Assembly: GCA_030535425.1 (NCBI GenBank)
Contig: JAUNHQ010000021.1
Coordinates: 1-41,661 of the forward strand
Origin: Pseudomonadota bacterium
GTDB lineage: Bacteria > Pseudomonadota > Gammaproteobacteria > Burkholderiales > Burkholderiaceae_C
DNA: 41,661 nucleotides
Direction of reading: 5' to 3'
In this document: positions 32,175-41,661 of the stretch, piece after piece
How the letters are laid out: each line of letters begins with the position of its first letter
Position numbering within the stretch: position 1 is the stretch's first letter
Made by a program: the position numbers and the translations under genes
The notes under the pieces: generated by a model
Database searches by the model: none
Told to the model about the DNA's origin: nothing
The model's input: the letters and a program-made list of their open reading frames with translations, nothing else

Positions 32175-33149
32175 ATGACCGATCGACGCCACTTTCTGGG
32201 CAGTGTCTTTGCCGCAGCCATGGCCCCTGCGGTGGTTCTGGCCCAAGAAAGCTATCCCAGCAAGCCCATCACTCTGGTGGTGCCTTTTCCGCCAGGCGGG
32301 CAAACGGATGTCATGGGGCGCCTGATTGGCGAGCGCCTGTCCCAGCGCCTGGGGCAACCAGTGATCGTGGAAAACAAGCCGGGTGTCAACGGCTCGCTGG
32401 CTTCCGATGCCGTTTCGCGCGCACGGCCAGATGGCTACACCCTGGTCATCGGCGGTCCAGGCACCCACGCCATCAACCAGCTCGTTAATCCCAATGTCAA
32501 ATACGACGCCCGCAAGGATTTCACCCACATTGCCATGCTCAGCCGCGTTCCCATGCTGCTGCTGGCGTCGCCCAAGTTGAGGGCGGCCTCTGTTGCCGAC
32601 ATTGTTGCCGCGTCCAAGGAAAAGCCCGGCTCCATCAACATGGCCTTGACTGGCATTGGCTCATCCAGCCACATGACCACCGAGCTGTTCAAGCAGGCAG
32701 CGGGCATCAGCTTCAACGAAGTGCCCTACAAGGGCGATATGCCTGCCATGACAGACGTGGCAGGCGGTCAGGCCGACTTGCTGTTCGTACCCGCCACATC
32801 CTCTATTGCCTTCGTGCAAGGTGGCAGGCTGCGCGCCTTGGCTGTGACGGGGGAAGACCGCTTGCCGTCGCTACCCAGCGTGCCCACCATGGCGCAAGCC
32901 GGGCAGCCGCGAGTGCTCAACTATTCCTGGGCCAGTCTGGCCGGCCCACCCGGCATGCCGGCAGCCATTGTGCAAAAGCTCAATCAGGCGTGCCAGGCCA
33001 TCCTGGCAGAGACCGAGGTACAGGCCCGCCTTGCCTCCATGAGCAATGAAACCACGCCCGGCTCCCCCGATCAGGCTGCGCGCTTCATCGCCTCTGAAAT
33101 CACCCGTTGGTCAGAAGTCGTCAAACATGGTGGCATCCAGATCAAATGA
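32175..33149 (+). CDS. Bug-family periplasmic receptor of the sugar-acid operon
   Basis: The 324-residue protein has a twin-arginine-like signal (DRRHFLGSVFAAAMA, cut after VLA), then the Bug ligand loop LVVPFPPGGQTDVMGRLIG, VIVENKPGVNGSLAS, RPDGYTLVIGGPGTH and VPYKGDMPAMTDVAGGQAD. It is the first gene downstream of the operator. The ATG at 32175 has AGGAG 9 bp upstream; an ATG at 32168 is out of frame. Bug receptors normally work with TctA/TctB membrane proteins, which are absent here, so the permease must lie elsewhere. The ligand is probably the sugar acid that this operon degrades (inference). Confidence 0.9.
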   Translation: MTDRRHFLGSVFAAAMAPAVVLAQESYPSKPITLVVPFPPGGQTDVMGRLIGERLSQRLGQPVIVENKPGVNGSLASDAVSRARPDGYTLVIGGPGTHAINQLVNPNVKYDARKDFTHIAMLSRVPMLLLASPKLRAASVADIVAASKEKPGSINMALTGIGSSSHMTTELFKQAAGISFNEVPYKGDMPAMTDVAGGQADLLFVPATSSIAFVQGGRLRALAVTGEDRLPSLPSVPTMAQAGQPRVLNYSWASLAGPPGMPAAIVQKLNQACQAILAETEVQARLASMSNETTPGSPDQAARFIASEITRWSEVVKHGGIQIK

Positions 33150-33970
33150 GCGTGTTGCCCTTCAACCACTTCAAGCACGCACTGGCTGCCGGCCAACGGC
33201 AGATTGGTGTCTGGTCAACGATTCCCTCGCCCTTTGTCAGTGAGCTGATCGGCGGCGCTGGCTATGACTGGGTGCTACTGGACACAGAGCACACACCAAC
33301 CGATGTGCCCCTGATGCTGCAGCAATTACAGGCGGTAGCGGCGGCACAGCCGGCGCATCCTGGTCGAGCCACCCATGCGGTGGTACGGCCAGCATGGAAT
33401 GACCCGGTGCTCATCAAACGCTACCTGGACATCGGCGCCCAGACGCTGCTTCTGCCATTCGTTCAGAACGCGCAGGAAGCACAGGCGGCCGTAGATGCCA
33501 TTCGCTACGCGCCGCATGGCATCCGGGGCATGGGTGGTTCTACCCGGGCTTCCAACTTCGGGCGTATTTCGGACTACGTGGCCCGCGCTGCTGAGCAACT
33601 GTGTCTGCTTGTGCAGGTGGAAACCGCAGAAGCATTGGCTGAGATCGAGTCCATCGCAGCTGTCGATGGCATTGACGGTATCTTCATTGGTCCGGCAGAC
33701 CTGTCTGCCAGCCTGGGCTACCCCGGTCAGGCGCGCCATCCCGCCGTCAGCAAGCAGATCGACCAGGCCATTGTCCGCATCCGCGCATGCGGCAAAGCAC
33801 CGGGCATCCTGATGGTGGATGAGCCGCGCGCACGCGAGTGCATGGCATTGGGCGCCCAGTTCGTGGCCGTGGCCCTGGACACGGTTTTGCTGCGTGATCG
33901 CCTGGACGCGGTTGCCACGCGGTTTGACGAGCAAGCCGCCGCCAGTGCGCCGGAAGCCAGCAGCTATTAA
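33146..33970 (+). CDS. HpcH/HpaI-type class II pyruvate aldolase
   Basis: These metal-dependent aldolases split 2-keto-3-deoxy sugar acids or 4-hydroxy-2-oxo acids into pyruvate and an aldehyde. The 275-residue protein has the family's active-site residues: His49 in LLDTEHTP, Arg81 in VVRPAWNDP, metal ligands Glu159 in VQVETAEAL and Asp185 in IGPADLSASLG, plus RGMGGSTRAS. The ATG at 33146 overlaps the stop of the Bug gene (ATGA). With a sugar-acid dehydratase downstream, its probable substrate is the 2-keto-3-deoxy acid made by that enzyme. Alternatives are 2-dehydro-3-deoxyglucarate (GarL-like) or deoxy-rhamnonate aldolases; the exact sugar is not visible. Confidence 0.88.
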   Translation: MSVLPFNHFKHALAAGQRQIGVWSTIPSPFVSELIGGAGYDWVLLDTEHTPTDVPLMLQQLQAVAAAQPAHPGRATHAVVRPAWNDPVLIKRYLDIGAQTLLLPFVQNAQEAQAAVDAIRYAPHGIRGMGGSTRASNFGRISDYVARAAEQLCLLVQVETAEALAEIESIAAVDGIDGIFIGPADLSASLGYPGQARHPAVSKQIDQAIVRIRACGKAPGILMVDEPRARECMALGAQFVAVALDTVLLRDRLDAVATRFDEQAAASAPEASSY

Positions 33971-33981
33971 AGGAGCTTCAC

Positions 33982-35406
33982 ATGTCTCTTGACACTCCTT
34001 CGTGGCTGGCCGAGGCGCATGCACTGATCGGGCGGGCCAACGTTCTGTCCACCCATCAAGGCGACGATCTGTCAGCCTACACCCGGGACTGGCGCAACAA
34101 GTTCAACACAACGGCACTGGCTGTGCTGAGACCCGGCAGCACCGAAGAGGTACAGCACATCGTGCGCTTTGCCGCACGCACGGGCGTAGCGGTGGTGCCG
34201 CAGGGGGGCAATACCGGCATGTGCGGTGCATCCGTACCCACCGACAGCGGCCCGCAAGCGATCTTGCAGCTTGGCCGGCTCAACCGAATTCTGGACATCG
34301 ACCTCGACAGCAACACCGCCACCGTGCAAGCAGGCTGCATCCTGCAAAGCCTGCAGGAGCAAGCTGCGGCCTGCGGGCGGCTGTTTCCCCTGTCATTGGG
34401 GGCCGAAGGCTCGTGCCAGATTGGCGGCAACATCGCCACCAACGCCGGTGGCGTGCAAGTGCTGCGCTACGGCAACATGCGCGACTTGGTGCTGGGTCTT
34501 GAAGTGGTGCTTCCAGATGGTTCGCGGCTGGACCTGCTGCGCGGGCTGCGCAAAGACAACACCGGCTATGACCTCAAGCAGCTGTTCATTGGCGCCGAAG
34601 GCACGCTTGGCATCATCACGGCCGCCACCGTCAAACTGTTTCCAGCCCCCGGCGCCAAGGCCGTTGCGCTGGCGGGCCTGTCTTCCATTGCGCAAGCCAT
34701 TGCGCTTTTGAGTGCGATGCGGGCGCAACTGGGAGACCGGTTCACAGCGTTCGAGCTCATCTCCCAAGACGCCGTTGAACTCGTGCGCCAGTATTTTCCC
34801 GGCACCCCCTCATTCCTGGCAGAACAACACGCCTGGTACGTGCTGATGGAAGCAGCCGATGGCAGCAGCGATGAAATGCTGCAAAGCGCCATGCAAACAG
34901 CCTTGATGACATGCCTGGAAAGCGGCTGCCTGCAAGACGTGGTGCTGGCCAGCCACTTGGCGCAGGCACAGGCTTTGTGGATGCTGCGTGAAAACGTTAC
35001 GCATGCGCAGCAAATGGACGGCGGCAACATCAAGCACGACATTTCCCTGCCCATTTCGCGCATACCCGAATTCGTCAGCCAAATGCTGCCACGGCTGCAA
35101 GAGGCATTTCCTGGCGCGCGCCCCATCGTCTATGGGCACCTGGGCGATGGCAACTTGCACTTCAACGTCAGTGCTCCCGTGGGCATCACGCCAGCCGCAT
35201 GGCAAGACCAGGCCATCCGCCTGCATCCACTGATTCACGACGCGGTTGCCCAGATGCGCGGCAGCATCAGTGCAGAGCATGGCATTGGCCAGCTCAAGCG
35301 AGCAGAAATGGCGCTTTACAAGACCCCCATCGAGCTGGATGTGATGCGCCGCATCAAGCACGCGCTGGATCCGTTGGGCCTGATGAATCCAGGCAAGGTG
35401 CTTTGA
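33982..35406 (+). CDS. FAD-linked oxidase (D-2-hydroxyacid dehydrogenase, GlcD/D-lactate type)
   Basis: The 474-residue protein has the PCMH FAD-binding region (AVLRPGSTEEVQHIVRFAAR, VVPQGGNTGMCGASVP, LGAEGSCQIGGNIATNAGG), and the C-terminal FAD-oxidase domain with YGHLGDGNLHFNV and ISAEHGIGQLKRAEM, as in D-lactate, glycolate and D-2-hydroxyglutarate dehydrogenases. It has no signal peptide and lacks the GlcE/GlcF partner genes, so electrons probably go to ETF or a quinone (inference). In this operon it may oxidise the glycolate, D-lactate or hydroxy acid left after aldol cleavage. The gap to the aldolase is 11 bp, with AGGAG before the ATG. Confidence 0.9.
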   Translation: MSLDTPSWLAEAHALIGRANVLSTHQGDDLSAYTRDWRNKFNTTALAVLRPGSTEEVQHIVRFAARTGVAVVPQGGNTGMCGASVPTDSGPQAILQLGRLNRILDIDLDSNTATVQAGCILQSLQEQAAACGRLFPLSLGAEGSCQIGGNIATNAGGVQVLRYGNMRDLVLGLEVVLPDGSRLDLLRGLRKDNTGYDLKQLFIGAEGTLGIITAATVKLFPAPGAKAVALAGLSSIAQAIALLSAMRAQLGDRFTAFELISQDAVELVRQYFPGTPSFLAEQHAWYVLMEAADGSSDEMLQSAMQTALMTCLESGCLQDVVLASHLAQAQALWMLRENVTHAQQMDGGNIKHDISLPISRIPEFVSQMLPRLQEAFPGARPIVYGHLGDGNLHFNVSAPVGITPAAWQDQAIRLHPLIHDAVAQMRGSISAEHGIGQLKRAEMALYKTPIELDVMRRIKHALDPLGLMNPGKVL

Positions 35407-35439
35407 ACCGTTGGGCGCTTCTCTTCCAAAGCCTTTTTC

Positions 35440-37167
35440 ATGAAACGCACATACGACACTTTGCGCAGCGCACGCTGGTTTGCGCCAGACGACTTCCGAT
35501 CCTTCGGCCATCGCTCCCGTGTTTTGCAAATGGGCTATGCCCATGAGGACTGGAAAGGCAAGCCTGTCATCGCCATCATCAATACCTGGAGCGATGCCAA
35601 CCAGTGCCATGCGCATTTCAAGCAGCGCGTGGACGATGTGAAGCGGGGCATCTTCCAGGCTGGCGGTTTTGCGTTGGAGTTGCCAGCCATTTCCCTGTCC
35701 GAAAGCATGGTCAAGCCCACCACCATGCTTTACCGCAACTTTCTGGCCATGGAGACAGAAGAGCTGCTTCGCAGCCATCCTGTGGACGGTGCCGTGCTGA
35801 TGGGTGGCTGCGACAAGACCACCCCTGGTCTGATCATGGGGGCGCTGTCCATGGGGCTGCCGTTCATCTACCTGCCCGCAGGCCCCATGCTGCGCGGCCA
35901 CTGGAAAGGCAAGGTGCTGGGATCGGGGTCCGATGCCTTCAAGTACTGGGACGAACGCCGGGCCGGGCGCCTGGACGAGCGGTCCTGGAGCGAGATGGAA
36001 GCCGGCATTGCCCGCAGCCACGGCACATGCATGACCATGGGCACCGCAGCCACCATGATGGGCATTGCCGAAGCCGTGGGGTTAACGCTGCCGGGCGCCT
36101 CATGCATTCCGGCTGCCGATGCCGGACATATCCGGATGAGTGCTGCCTGCGGCCGCCGCATCGTTGAGATGGTGTGGGACGACCTCACGCCCAGCCGGAT
36201 CCTGACACGCGCAAGCTTTGAAAATGGCATTGCCTGCGCCATGGCCATGGGGTGTTCGACCAACGCCATCATTCACTTGATTGCCATGTCCCGCCGTGCA
36301 GGCCACCCTATCAGCCTGGAGGACTTCGACGTCTTCAGCCGCCGTGTGCCCGTCGTCGCCAACATCCGTCCCAGTGGCGATACGTATTTGATGGAAGACT
36401 TCTTCTACGCCGGAGGGCTGCGCGCCATGCTCGAACGTATCCGCGTTCACTTGCACACCGAGGCGCTCACCGTCAACGGCAAGACCCTGGGCGAAAACAT
36501 TGCTGGCAGCGAAGTCTTTCATGACGATGTGATTCGTCCGCTGGACAAGCCCATCTACGCAGAAGGTGCGCTGGCTGTGCTCAAAGGCAATCTGGCGCCC
36601 GATGGCGTGGTCATCAAGCCCAGCGCCTGCGCGCCGCATCTGCTGCGCCACACGGGCCGGGCGCTGGTGTTTGATGATTACCCCAGCCTGAAAAAAGCCG
36701 TGGAGGATCCTGATTGGGATGTCACGGGCGACGACATCCTGGTGCTTCGCAATGCCGGCCCCCTGGGCGCGGGCATGCCTGAATGGGGCATGCTGCCCAT
36801 TCCCACCAAGCTGCTCAAGCAAGGCATTAGCGACATGCTGCGCCTGTCGGATGCGCGCATGAGCGGCACCAGCTACGGCGGATGCCTGTTGCACTGCGCC
36901 CCTGAGGCTGCTGCCGGGGGGCCGCTGGCGTTGGTGCAAACAGGTGATCGCATCACGGTCGATGTGCCTGCCCGCCGCATCCACCTGGAAATATCCGACG
37001 AAGAAATGGCCACGCGCCGCGCCGCCTGGACACCGCCGCCGCAGCGCTACGAACGCGGTTACGGCTGGATATTTGGCCGTCACATCAAGCAGGCCAACGA
37101 AGGCTGCGACTTCGATTTCCTTGAAACCACGTTCGGACAGCCTGTGCCCGAGCCCGACATCTTTTAA
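35440..37167 (+). CDS. IlvD/Edd-family sugar-acid dehydratase (L-arabinonate dehydratase type)
   Basis: Members of this group dehydrate aldonic acids to 2-keto-3-deoxy acids with an iron-sulfur cluster and Mg2+. The 575-residue protein has the cluster cysteines Cys56 in NTWSDANQCHAH, Cys124 in MGGCDKTTPG and Cys197 in SHGTCMTMGTA, each three positions before those of the [2Fe-2S] L-arabinonate dehydratase of Rhizobium as I recall it, and the C-terminal ARMSGTSYGG with the catalytic Ser. Blocks FFYAGGL, GNLAPDGVVIKPSA and GGPLALVQTGD match aldonate rather than amino-acid dehydratases. The substrate could be arabinonate, fuconate, xylonate or a related acid. Confidence 0.9.
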   Translation: MKRTYDTLRSARWFAPDDFRSFGHRSRVLQMGYAHEDWKGKPVIAIINTWSDANQCHAHFKQRVDDVKRGIFQAGGFALELPAISLSESMVKPTTMLYRNFLAMETEELLRSHPVDGAVLMGGCDKTTPGLIMGALSMGLPFIYLPAGPMLRGHWKGKVLGSGSDAFKYWDERRAGRLDERSWSEMEAGIARSHGTCMTMGTAATMMGIAEAVGLTLPGASCIPAADAGHIRMSAACGRRIVEMVWDDLTPSRILTRASFENGIACAMAMGCSTNAIIHLIAMSRRAGHPISLEDFDVFSRRVPVVANIRPSGDTYLMEDFFYAGGLRAMLERIRVHLHTEALTVNGKTLGENIAGSEVFHDDVIRPLDKPIYAEGALAVLKGNLAPDGVVIKPSACAPHLLRHTGRALVFDDYPSLKKAVEDPDWDVTGDDILVLRNAGPLGAGMPEWGMLPIPTKLLKQGISDMLRLSDARMSGTSYGGCLLHCAPEAAAGGPLALVQTGDRITVDVPARRIHLEISDEEMATRRAAWTPPPQRYERGYGWIFGRHIKQANEGCDFDFLETTFGQPVPEPDIF

Positions 37168-37183
37168 AGCGCCTGTCCGCACC

Positions 37184-37894
37184 ATGACACCCCATACCCG
37201 AGCCGCGTTGAAAAAAGTCAGCACCGCCACGCTATGCACCGCGCTGTTCAAGCGCGGCTTGCGTCACCAATTCATTCAGGACGTGCATCCGCTCAATCCT
37301 GGCCTGCCCAACATGGTGGGTGAAGCCTTCACGCTGCGCTACATGCCCGCGCGTGAGGATCGCAACACCATCGAAGTGTTTCAAAACCGCGACCACCCGC
37401 AGCGCCAGGCCGTAGAGCAATGCCCGCCTGGCGCCGTCTTGGTCATTGACAGCCGCAAGGATGCGCGCGCCGCCTCGGCGGGAGGCATCTTGCTGGCGCG
37501 GCTGATGCAGCGCGGCGTCGCCGGCGTGGTGACTGACGGGGGCTTTCGCGACAGCCCCGAGATCGCCGCATACGCCATGCCGGCTTATCACCGCCGCCCC
37601 AGCGCCCCAACCAACCTGACGCTGCACGAGGCCATTGAGATCAACGGCCCCATCGGCTGCGGCGATGCGCCGGTATTTCCTGGCGACGTGGTGGTCGGTG
37701 ATGCGGAGGGCGTGGTCGTTATCCCCGCGCACCTGGCCGATGAAGTTGCCGCAGAAGCCAGCGAAATGACGGTGTTTGAGGACTTCGTTCAGCAGCAGGT
37801 GATGCAGGGCCGCTCCATCCTGGGGCTTTATCCGCCAACCGATGCGCAAAGCCGCGCCGATTTTCTGGCTTGGCGTCAGTCCCAGGGGCGTTGA
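37184..37894 (+). CDS. RraA-like aldolase/decarboxylase family protein
   Basis: RraA-fold proteins include RNase E inhibitors, oxaloacetate decarboxylases and 4-hydroxy-4-methyl-2-oxoglutarate-type aldolases. The 236-residue protein has the family's GVVTDGGFRDSPEI with the active-site Arg-Asp, PAYHRRPSAPTNL and a C-terminal VFPGDVVVGDAEGVVVIPA. Its N-terminal third (RYMPAREDRNTIEVFQNRDH) differs from RraA itself, and in this sugar-acid operon a catabolic role is more likely than RNase control. It lies 16 bp after the dehydratase and is the last gene of the operon. The reaction is not certain; oxaloacetate or a hydroxy-oxo acid is possible. Confidence 0.83.
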   Translation: MTPHTRAALKKVSTATLCTALFKRGLRHQFIQDVHPLNPGLPNMVGEAFTLRYMPAREDRNTIEVFQNRDHPQRQAVEQCPPGAVLVIDSRKDARAASAGGILLARLMQRGVAGVVTDGGFRDSPEIAAYAMPAYHRRPSAPTNLTLHEAIEINGPIGCGDAPVFPGDVVVGDAEGVVVIPAHLADEVAAEASEMTVFEDFVQQQVMQGRSILGLYPPTDAQSRADFLAWRQSQGR

Positions 37895-37937
37895 AGGCCG
37901 CTGCCGCCGCACGCCCCCCCATCACCTACCCGCTGCT

Positions 37938-40160
<2,223 letters not shown>

Positions 40161-40172
40161 ACACCTTGTCTT

Positions 40173-41342
40173 TTAGCTGAACAAGCGCCGCGCCTGCGGT
40201 GAGCCGGCGGCCAAATCGTGCGACTCCAGCGTGTCGTACAGGCGCTCCAGATCCACGCCGATGGTGTCGATCATCTCGGGCTTGAGGGGCTGGCCCACGT
40301 CGTCGGTGATGACGCCGCCCATGGCGTTGGCCAGGGCAAAGGCGGTGTCGCGCAGGCGGGCAAAGGGCTGCTCGGCGCGCTGCACCTGGGGCACGTCAAG
40401 GTTGAGCGTGACTTCGGTCAGCGCGCTGTGGGCGGGGTCGTCGGCCAGGGCGGCCTGGGCATCAAAGCTCAAATCCAGCACGGGGGGCAGGCCCGCCTCT
40501 TGCGCGGGCAGCACCATGCGGCCAGGAATGACACCGGCCACAAAGCCCAGGCGCGCGGCCTGCTGGTGGACAAAGCCTGGGCTCCAGGCGGTGCCGCGCG
40601 CGCGCAAGGTAAGGCCCAGTTGCGCGTCGTGCTGGCTGGCGAACTGGTCCAGCTCGCGCGCGCGGGCCACTTCGTGCAGCATGTCGGGAAACTCGGGGGC
40701 ACCGCCAATGGCGTCGGCAAAGGCCTGGGCTTTGCCCACGAATTCGGAAAACTCGATTTCGTTCAGCGCGCCGGTGCGGTTGGCCAGTTGCACGCCAGCT
40801 TGCAAGGCGCCGTAGCGCTGGCCGGCCAGGGGAAATTCCCACGCCTGCGTGGCTTCGTTGCGCCCTTCCACGGCAAAGGGTTTGCTGCCCACGCGGCGGG
40901 TGGCGGGCAGCGCGGCCAGCACGGCATCGCCCGAGACGATGCGGCCATCCAGCGCAATGGGGGCGATGACGTCGATCAGCGCATCCAGCCCCGGGCGTTT
41001 GTCGGGCAGGGGCAGCATGGCCAGGCTGGTGGTGCTGGCAAAGTCCTCGGGCGGCTCTTCGGGCGGCTGCTCGATGTGATGGGCCTGGGGCGGCTGCGCT
41101 GCGGGCGGGGTGCCGGGGGCGGCGCCTGCGTCCAGCACGGGCTCGCGCCGCTCGGGCATGGCGGCGCTGGGGGGGCCGCTGAATGCGGGCTCGGTGCGCT
41201 CGCGCGGGGCCAGGGGCGCAGGCTGGGTATCGGGCTGGGCCTGGCGGGGTTCGTGGCGGCGCGCGTTCCAGGTGTTGTAGGCAATGACACCGGCCAGCAC
41301 CAGCCCGCCCGCCACGGCCAGACCGACTTGCAAAGAACTCAT
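40173..41342 (-). CDS. zipA: Cell division protein ZipA
   Basis: ZipA anchors FtsZ to the inner membrane at the division site. The 389-residue protein starts MSSLQVGLAVAGGLVLAGVI, one N-terminal membrane segment with the N-out topology of ZipA, then a Pro- and Glu-rich linker (residues about 30-120), and a C-terminal FtsZ-binding domain (about 250-385: LGFVAGVIPGRMVLPA, LTEVTLNLDVPQV, FARLRDTAFALANAMGGVITDD). Overall similarity to the E. coli protein is low, as usual in betaproteobacteria, but domain order and ligA neighbourhood agree. GAAGGA precedes the ATG at 41342. An smc gene often precedes zipA in this order but is not seen in the 319 bp upstream. Confidence 0.88.
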   Translation of the reverse strand: MSSLQVGLAVAGGLVLAGVIAYNTWNARRHEPRQAQPDTQPAPLAPRERTEPAFSGPPSAAMPERREPVLDAGAAPGTPPAAQPPQAHHIEQPPEEPPEDFASTTSLAMLPLPDKRPGLDALIDVIAPIALDGRIVSGDAVLAALPATRRVGSKPFAVEGRNEATQAWEFPLAGQRYGALQAGVQLANRTGALNEIEFSEFVGKAQAFADAIGGAPEFPDMLHEVARARELDQFASQHDAQLGLTLRARGTAWSPGFVHQQAARLGFVAGVIPGRMVLPAQEAGLPPVLDLSFDAQAALADDPAHSALTEVTLNLDVPQVQRAEQPFARLRDTAFALANAMGGVITDDVGQPLKPEMIDTIGVDLERLYDTLESHDLAAGSPQARRLFS

Positions 41343-41444
41343 ACGGTTTCCTTCAGGATGCGGGGGGCAAAGAGGTGATGAGAAATAAGGGATGACGGCA
41401 TGACCCCAGACCGCCTGGAGGCGGGCTGGATGAAGCATGAGCCA

Positions 41445-41505
41445 TGATGAAAAAGACCGTTTGCGCGCTTTTGGTGCGCGGCAGCAGCTATGATTTTTGC
41501 AGTTT
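41445..41505 (-). repeat. Dispersed AT-rich intergenic repeat
   Basis: Read on the minus strand it has AATCATAGCTGCTG, then AAAAGCGCGCAAACGG and TCTTTTTCATC, matching the consensus halves in order with some changes. It is 100 bp upstream of zipA. Confidence 0.65.
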
Positions 41506-41595
41506 CAAGAGATGGCAGAGCCAAGCTGTCCCCAGCCAAGGAGGCAAGCATTTGGACGCGATGGGGCATGCCAGCGCCGTGTGCCCTCACCCCTG

Positions 41596-41616
41596 CCCTC
41601 TCCCAGAGGGAGAGGG
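41596..41616. repeat. CCCTCTCCC-AGA-GGGAGAGGG inverted repeat
   Basis: A perfect 9-bp stem with a 3-nt loop, preceded by CCCTCACCCCTG. This type of short repeat occurs widely in intergenic DNA of proteobacteria (from general knowledge). No T-tract follows. Confidence 0.6.
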
Positions 41617-41661
41617 AGCCAAGCCAAGGGCCGCGGGGCAGGCGTGGCAGGCGGGGGGGGT

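Larger units (their letters stand above)
41343..41661. other. Intergenic region upstream of zipA
   Basis: No supported gene starts or ends here. It holds a repeat copy on the minus strand (41445-41505), a perfect hairpin (41596-41616) and a G-rich end. No clear promoter of zipA could be picked. Confidence 0.5.

Overview
This 41.7 kb window looks like chromosomal DNA of a betaproteobacterium of the order Burkholderiales, most likely the family Comamonadaceae. The reasons are the high G+C content, several Bug-family (TctC-like) periplasmic receptors, gene neighbourhoods typical of that group (trpF-trpB, zipA-ligA, parC/parE), and an AT-rich intergenic repeat with a 'GATAGCTG ... GCGCAAATGGCCTTTTT' core. 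The genus cannot be read from the sequence. No rRNA, tRNA, CRISPR array or intact mobile element was seen.

Layout. (1) 1-1850, minus strand: truA-trpF-trpB, each joined by a 4-bp overlap; trpB runs off the window. (2) 2110-7070: a lipoprotein, an NlpC/P60 hydrolase, a secreted glucose/sorbosone-type dehydrogenase, an LD-carboxypeptidase and a class III adenylate cyclase fused to an FHA domain. (3) 7115-7325: the decayed 5' part of a gene resembling Xer recombination activation factors, just after a sequence resembling half of a dif site. (4) 7324-20696: the topoisomerase IV genes parC and parE, 8.8 kb apart. Between them lie a lytic transglycosylase and a catabolic cassette: two Bug receptors diverging from aconitase, a GntR-type regulator with two winged helices, a substrate-binding-like protein without a signal peptide, and a beta-propeller lactonase. 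(5) 20883-23672: murB with a small downstream gene, yajQ and greB. (6) 23764-30807, minus strand: a probable six-gene operon under a Fur-like box, encoding a TonB-dependent receptor, a NitT/TauT-type ABC transporter (binding protein, permease, ATPase), an FmdE-like Tat lipoprotein and the haem-copper membrane protein NnrS. (7) 30967-37894: a LacI-family regulator diverging from a sugar-acid operon (Bug receptor, HpcH/HpaI aldolase, FAD-linked oxidase, IlvD/Edd dehydratase, RraA-like protein), with a perfect 20-bp palindrome as operator. (8) 37938-41342, minus strand: zipA and ligA.

How it fits together. Housekeeping genes for tryptophan, tRNA modification, cell wall, DNA topology and ligation alternate with three accessory metabolic blocks. 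The inter-parC/parE cassette looks like tricarboxylate or lactone use. The LacI-controlled block looks like aldonate or aldarate breakdown by dehydration and retro-aldol cleavage. The Fur-boxed block combines outer-membrane import, inner-membrane import and two metal- or haem-linked proteins whose shared role I cannot name from known pathways; it is the best candidate here for an undescribed system. The AT-rich dispersed repeat occupies at least seven intergenic gaps, one of them inside the Fur-boxed operon.
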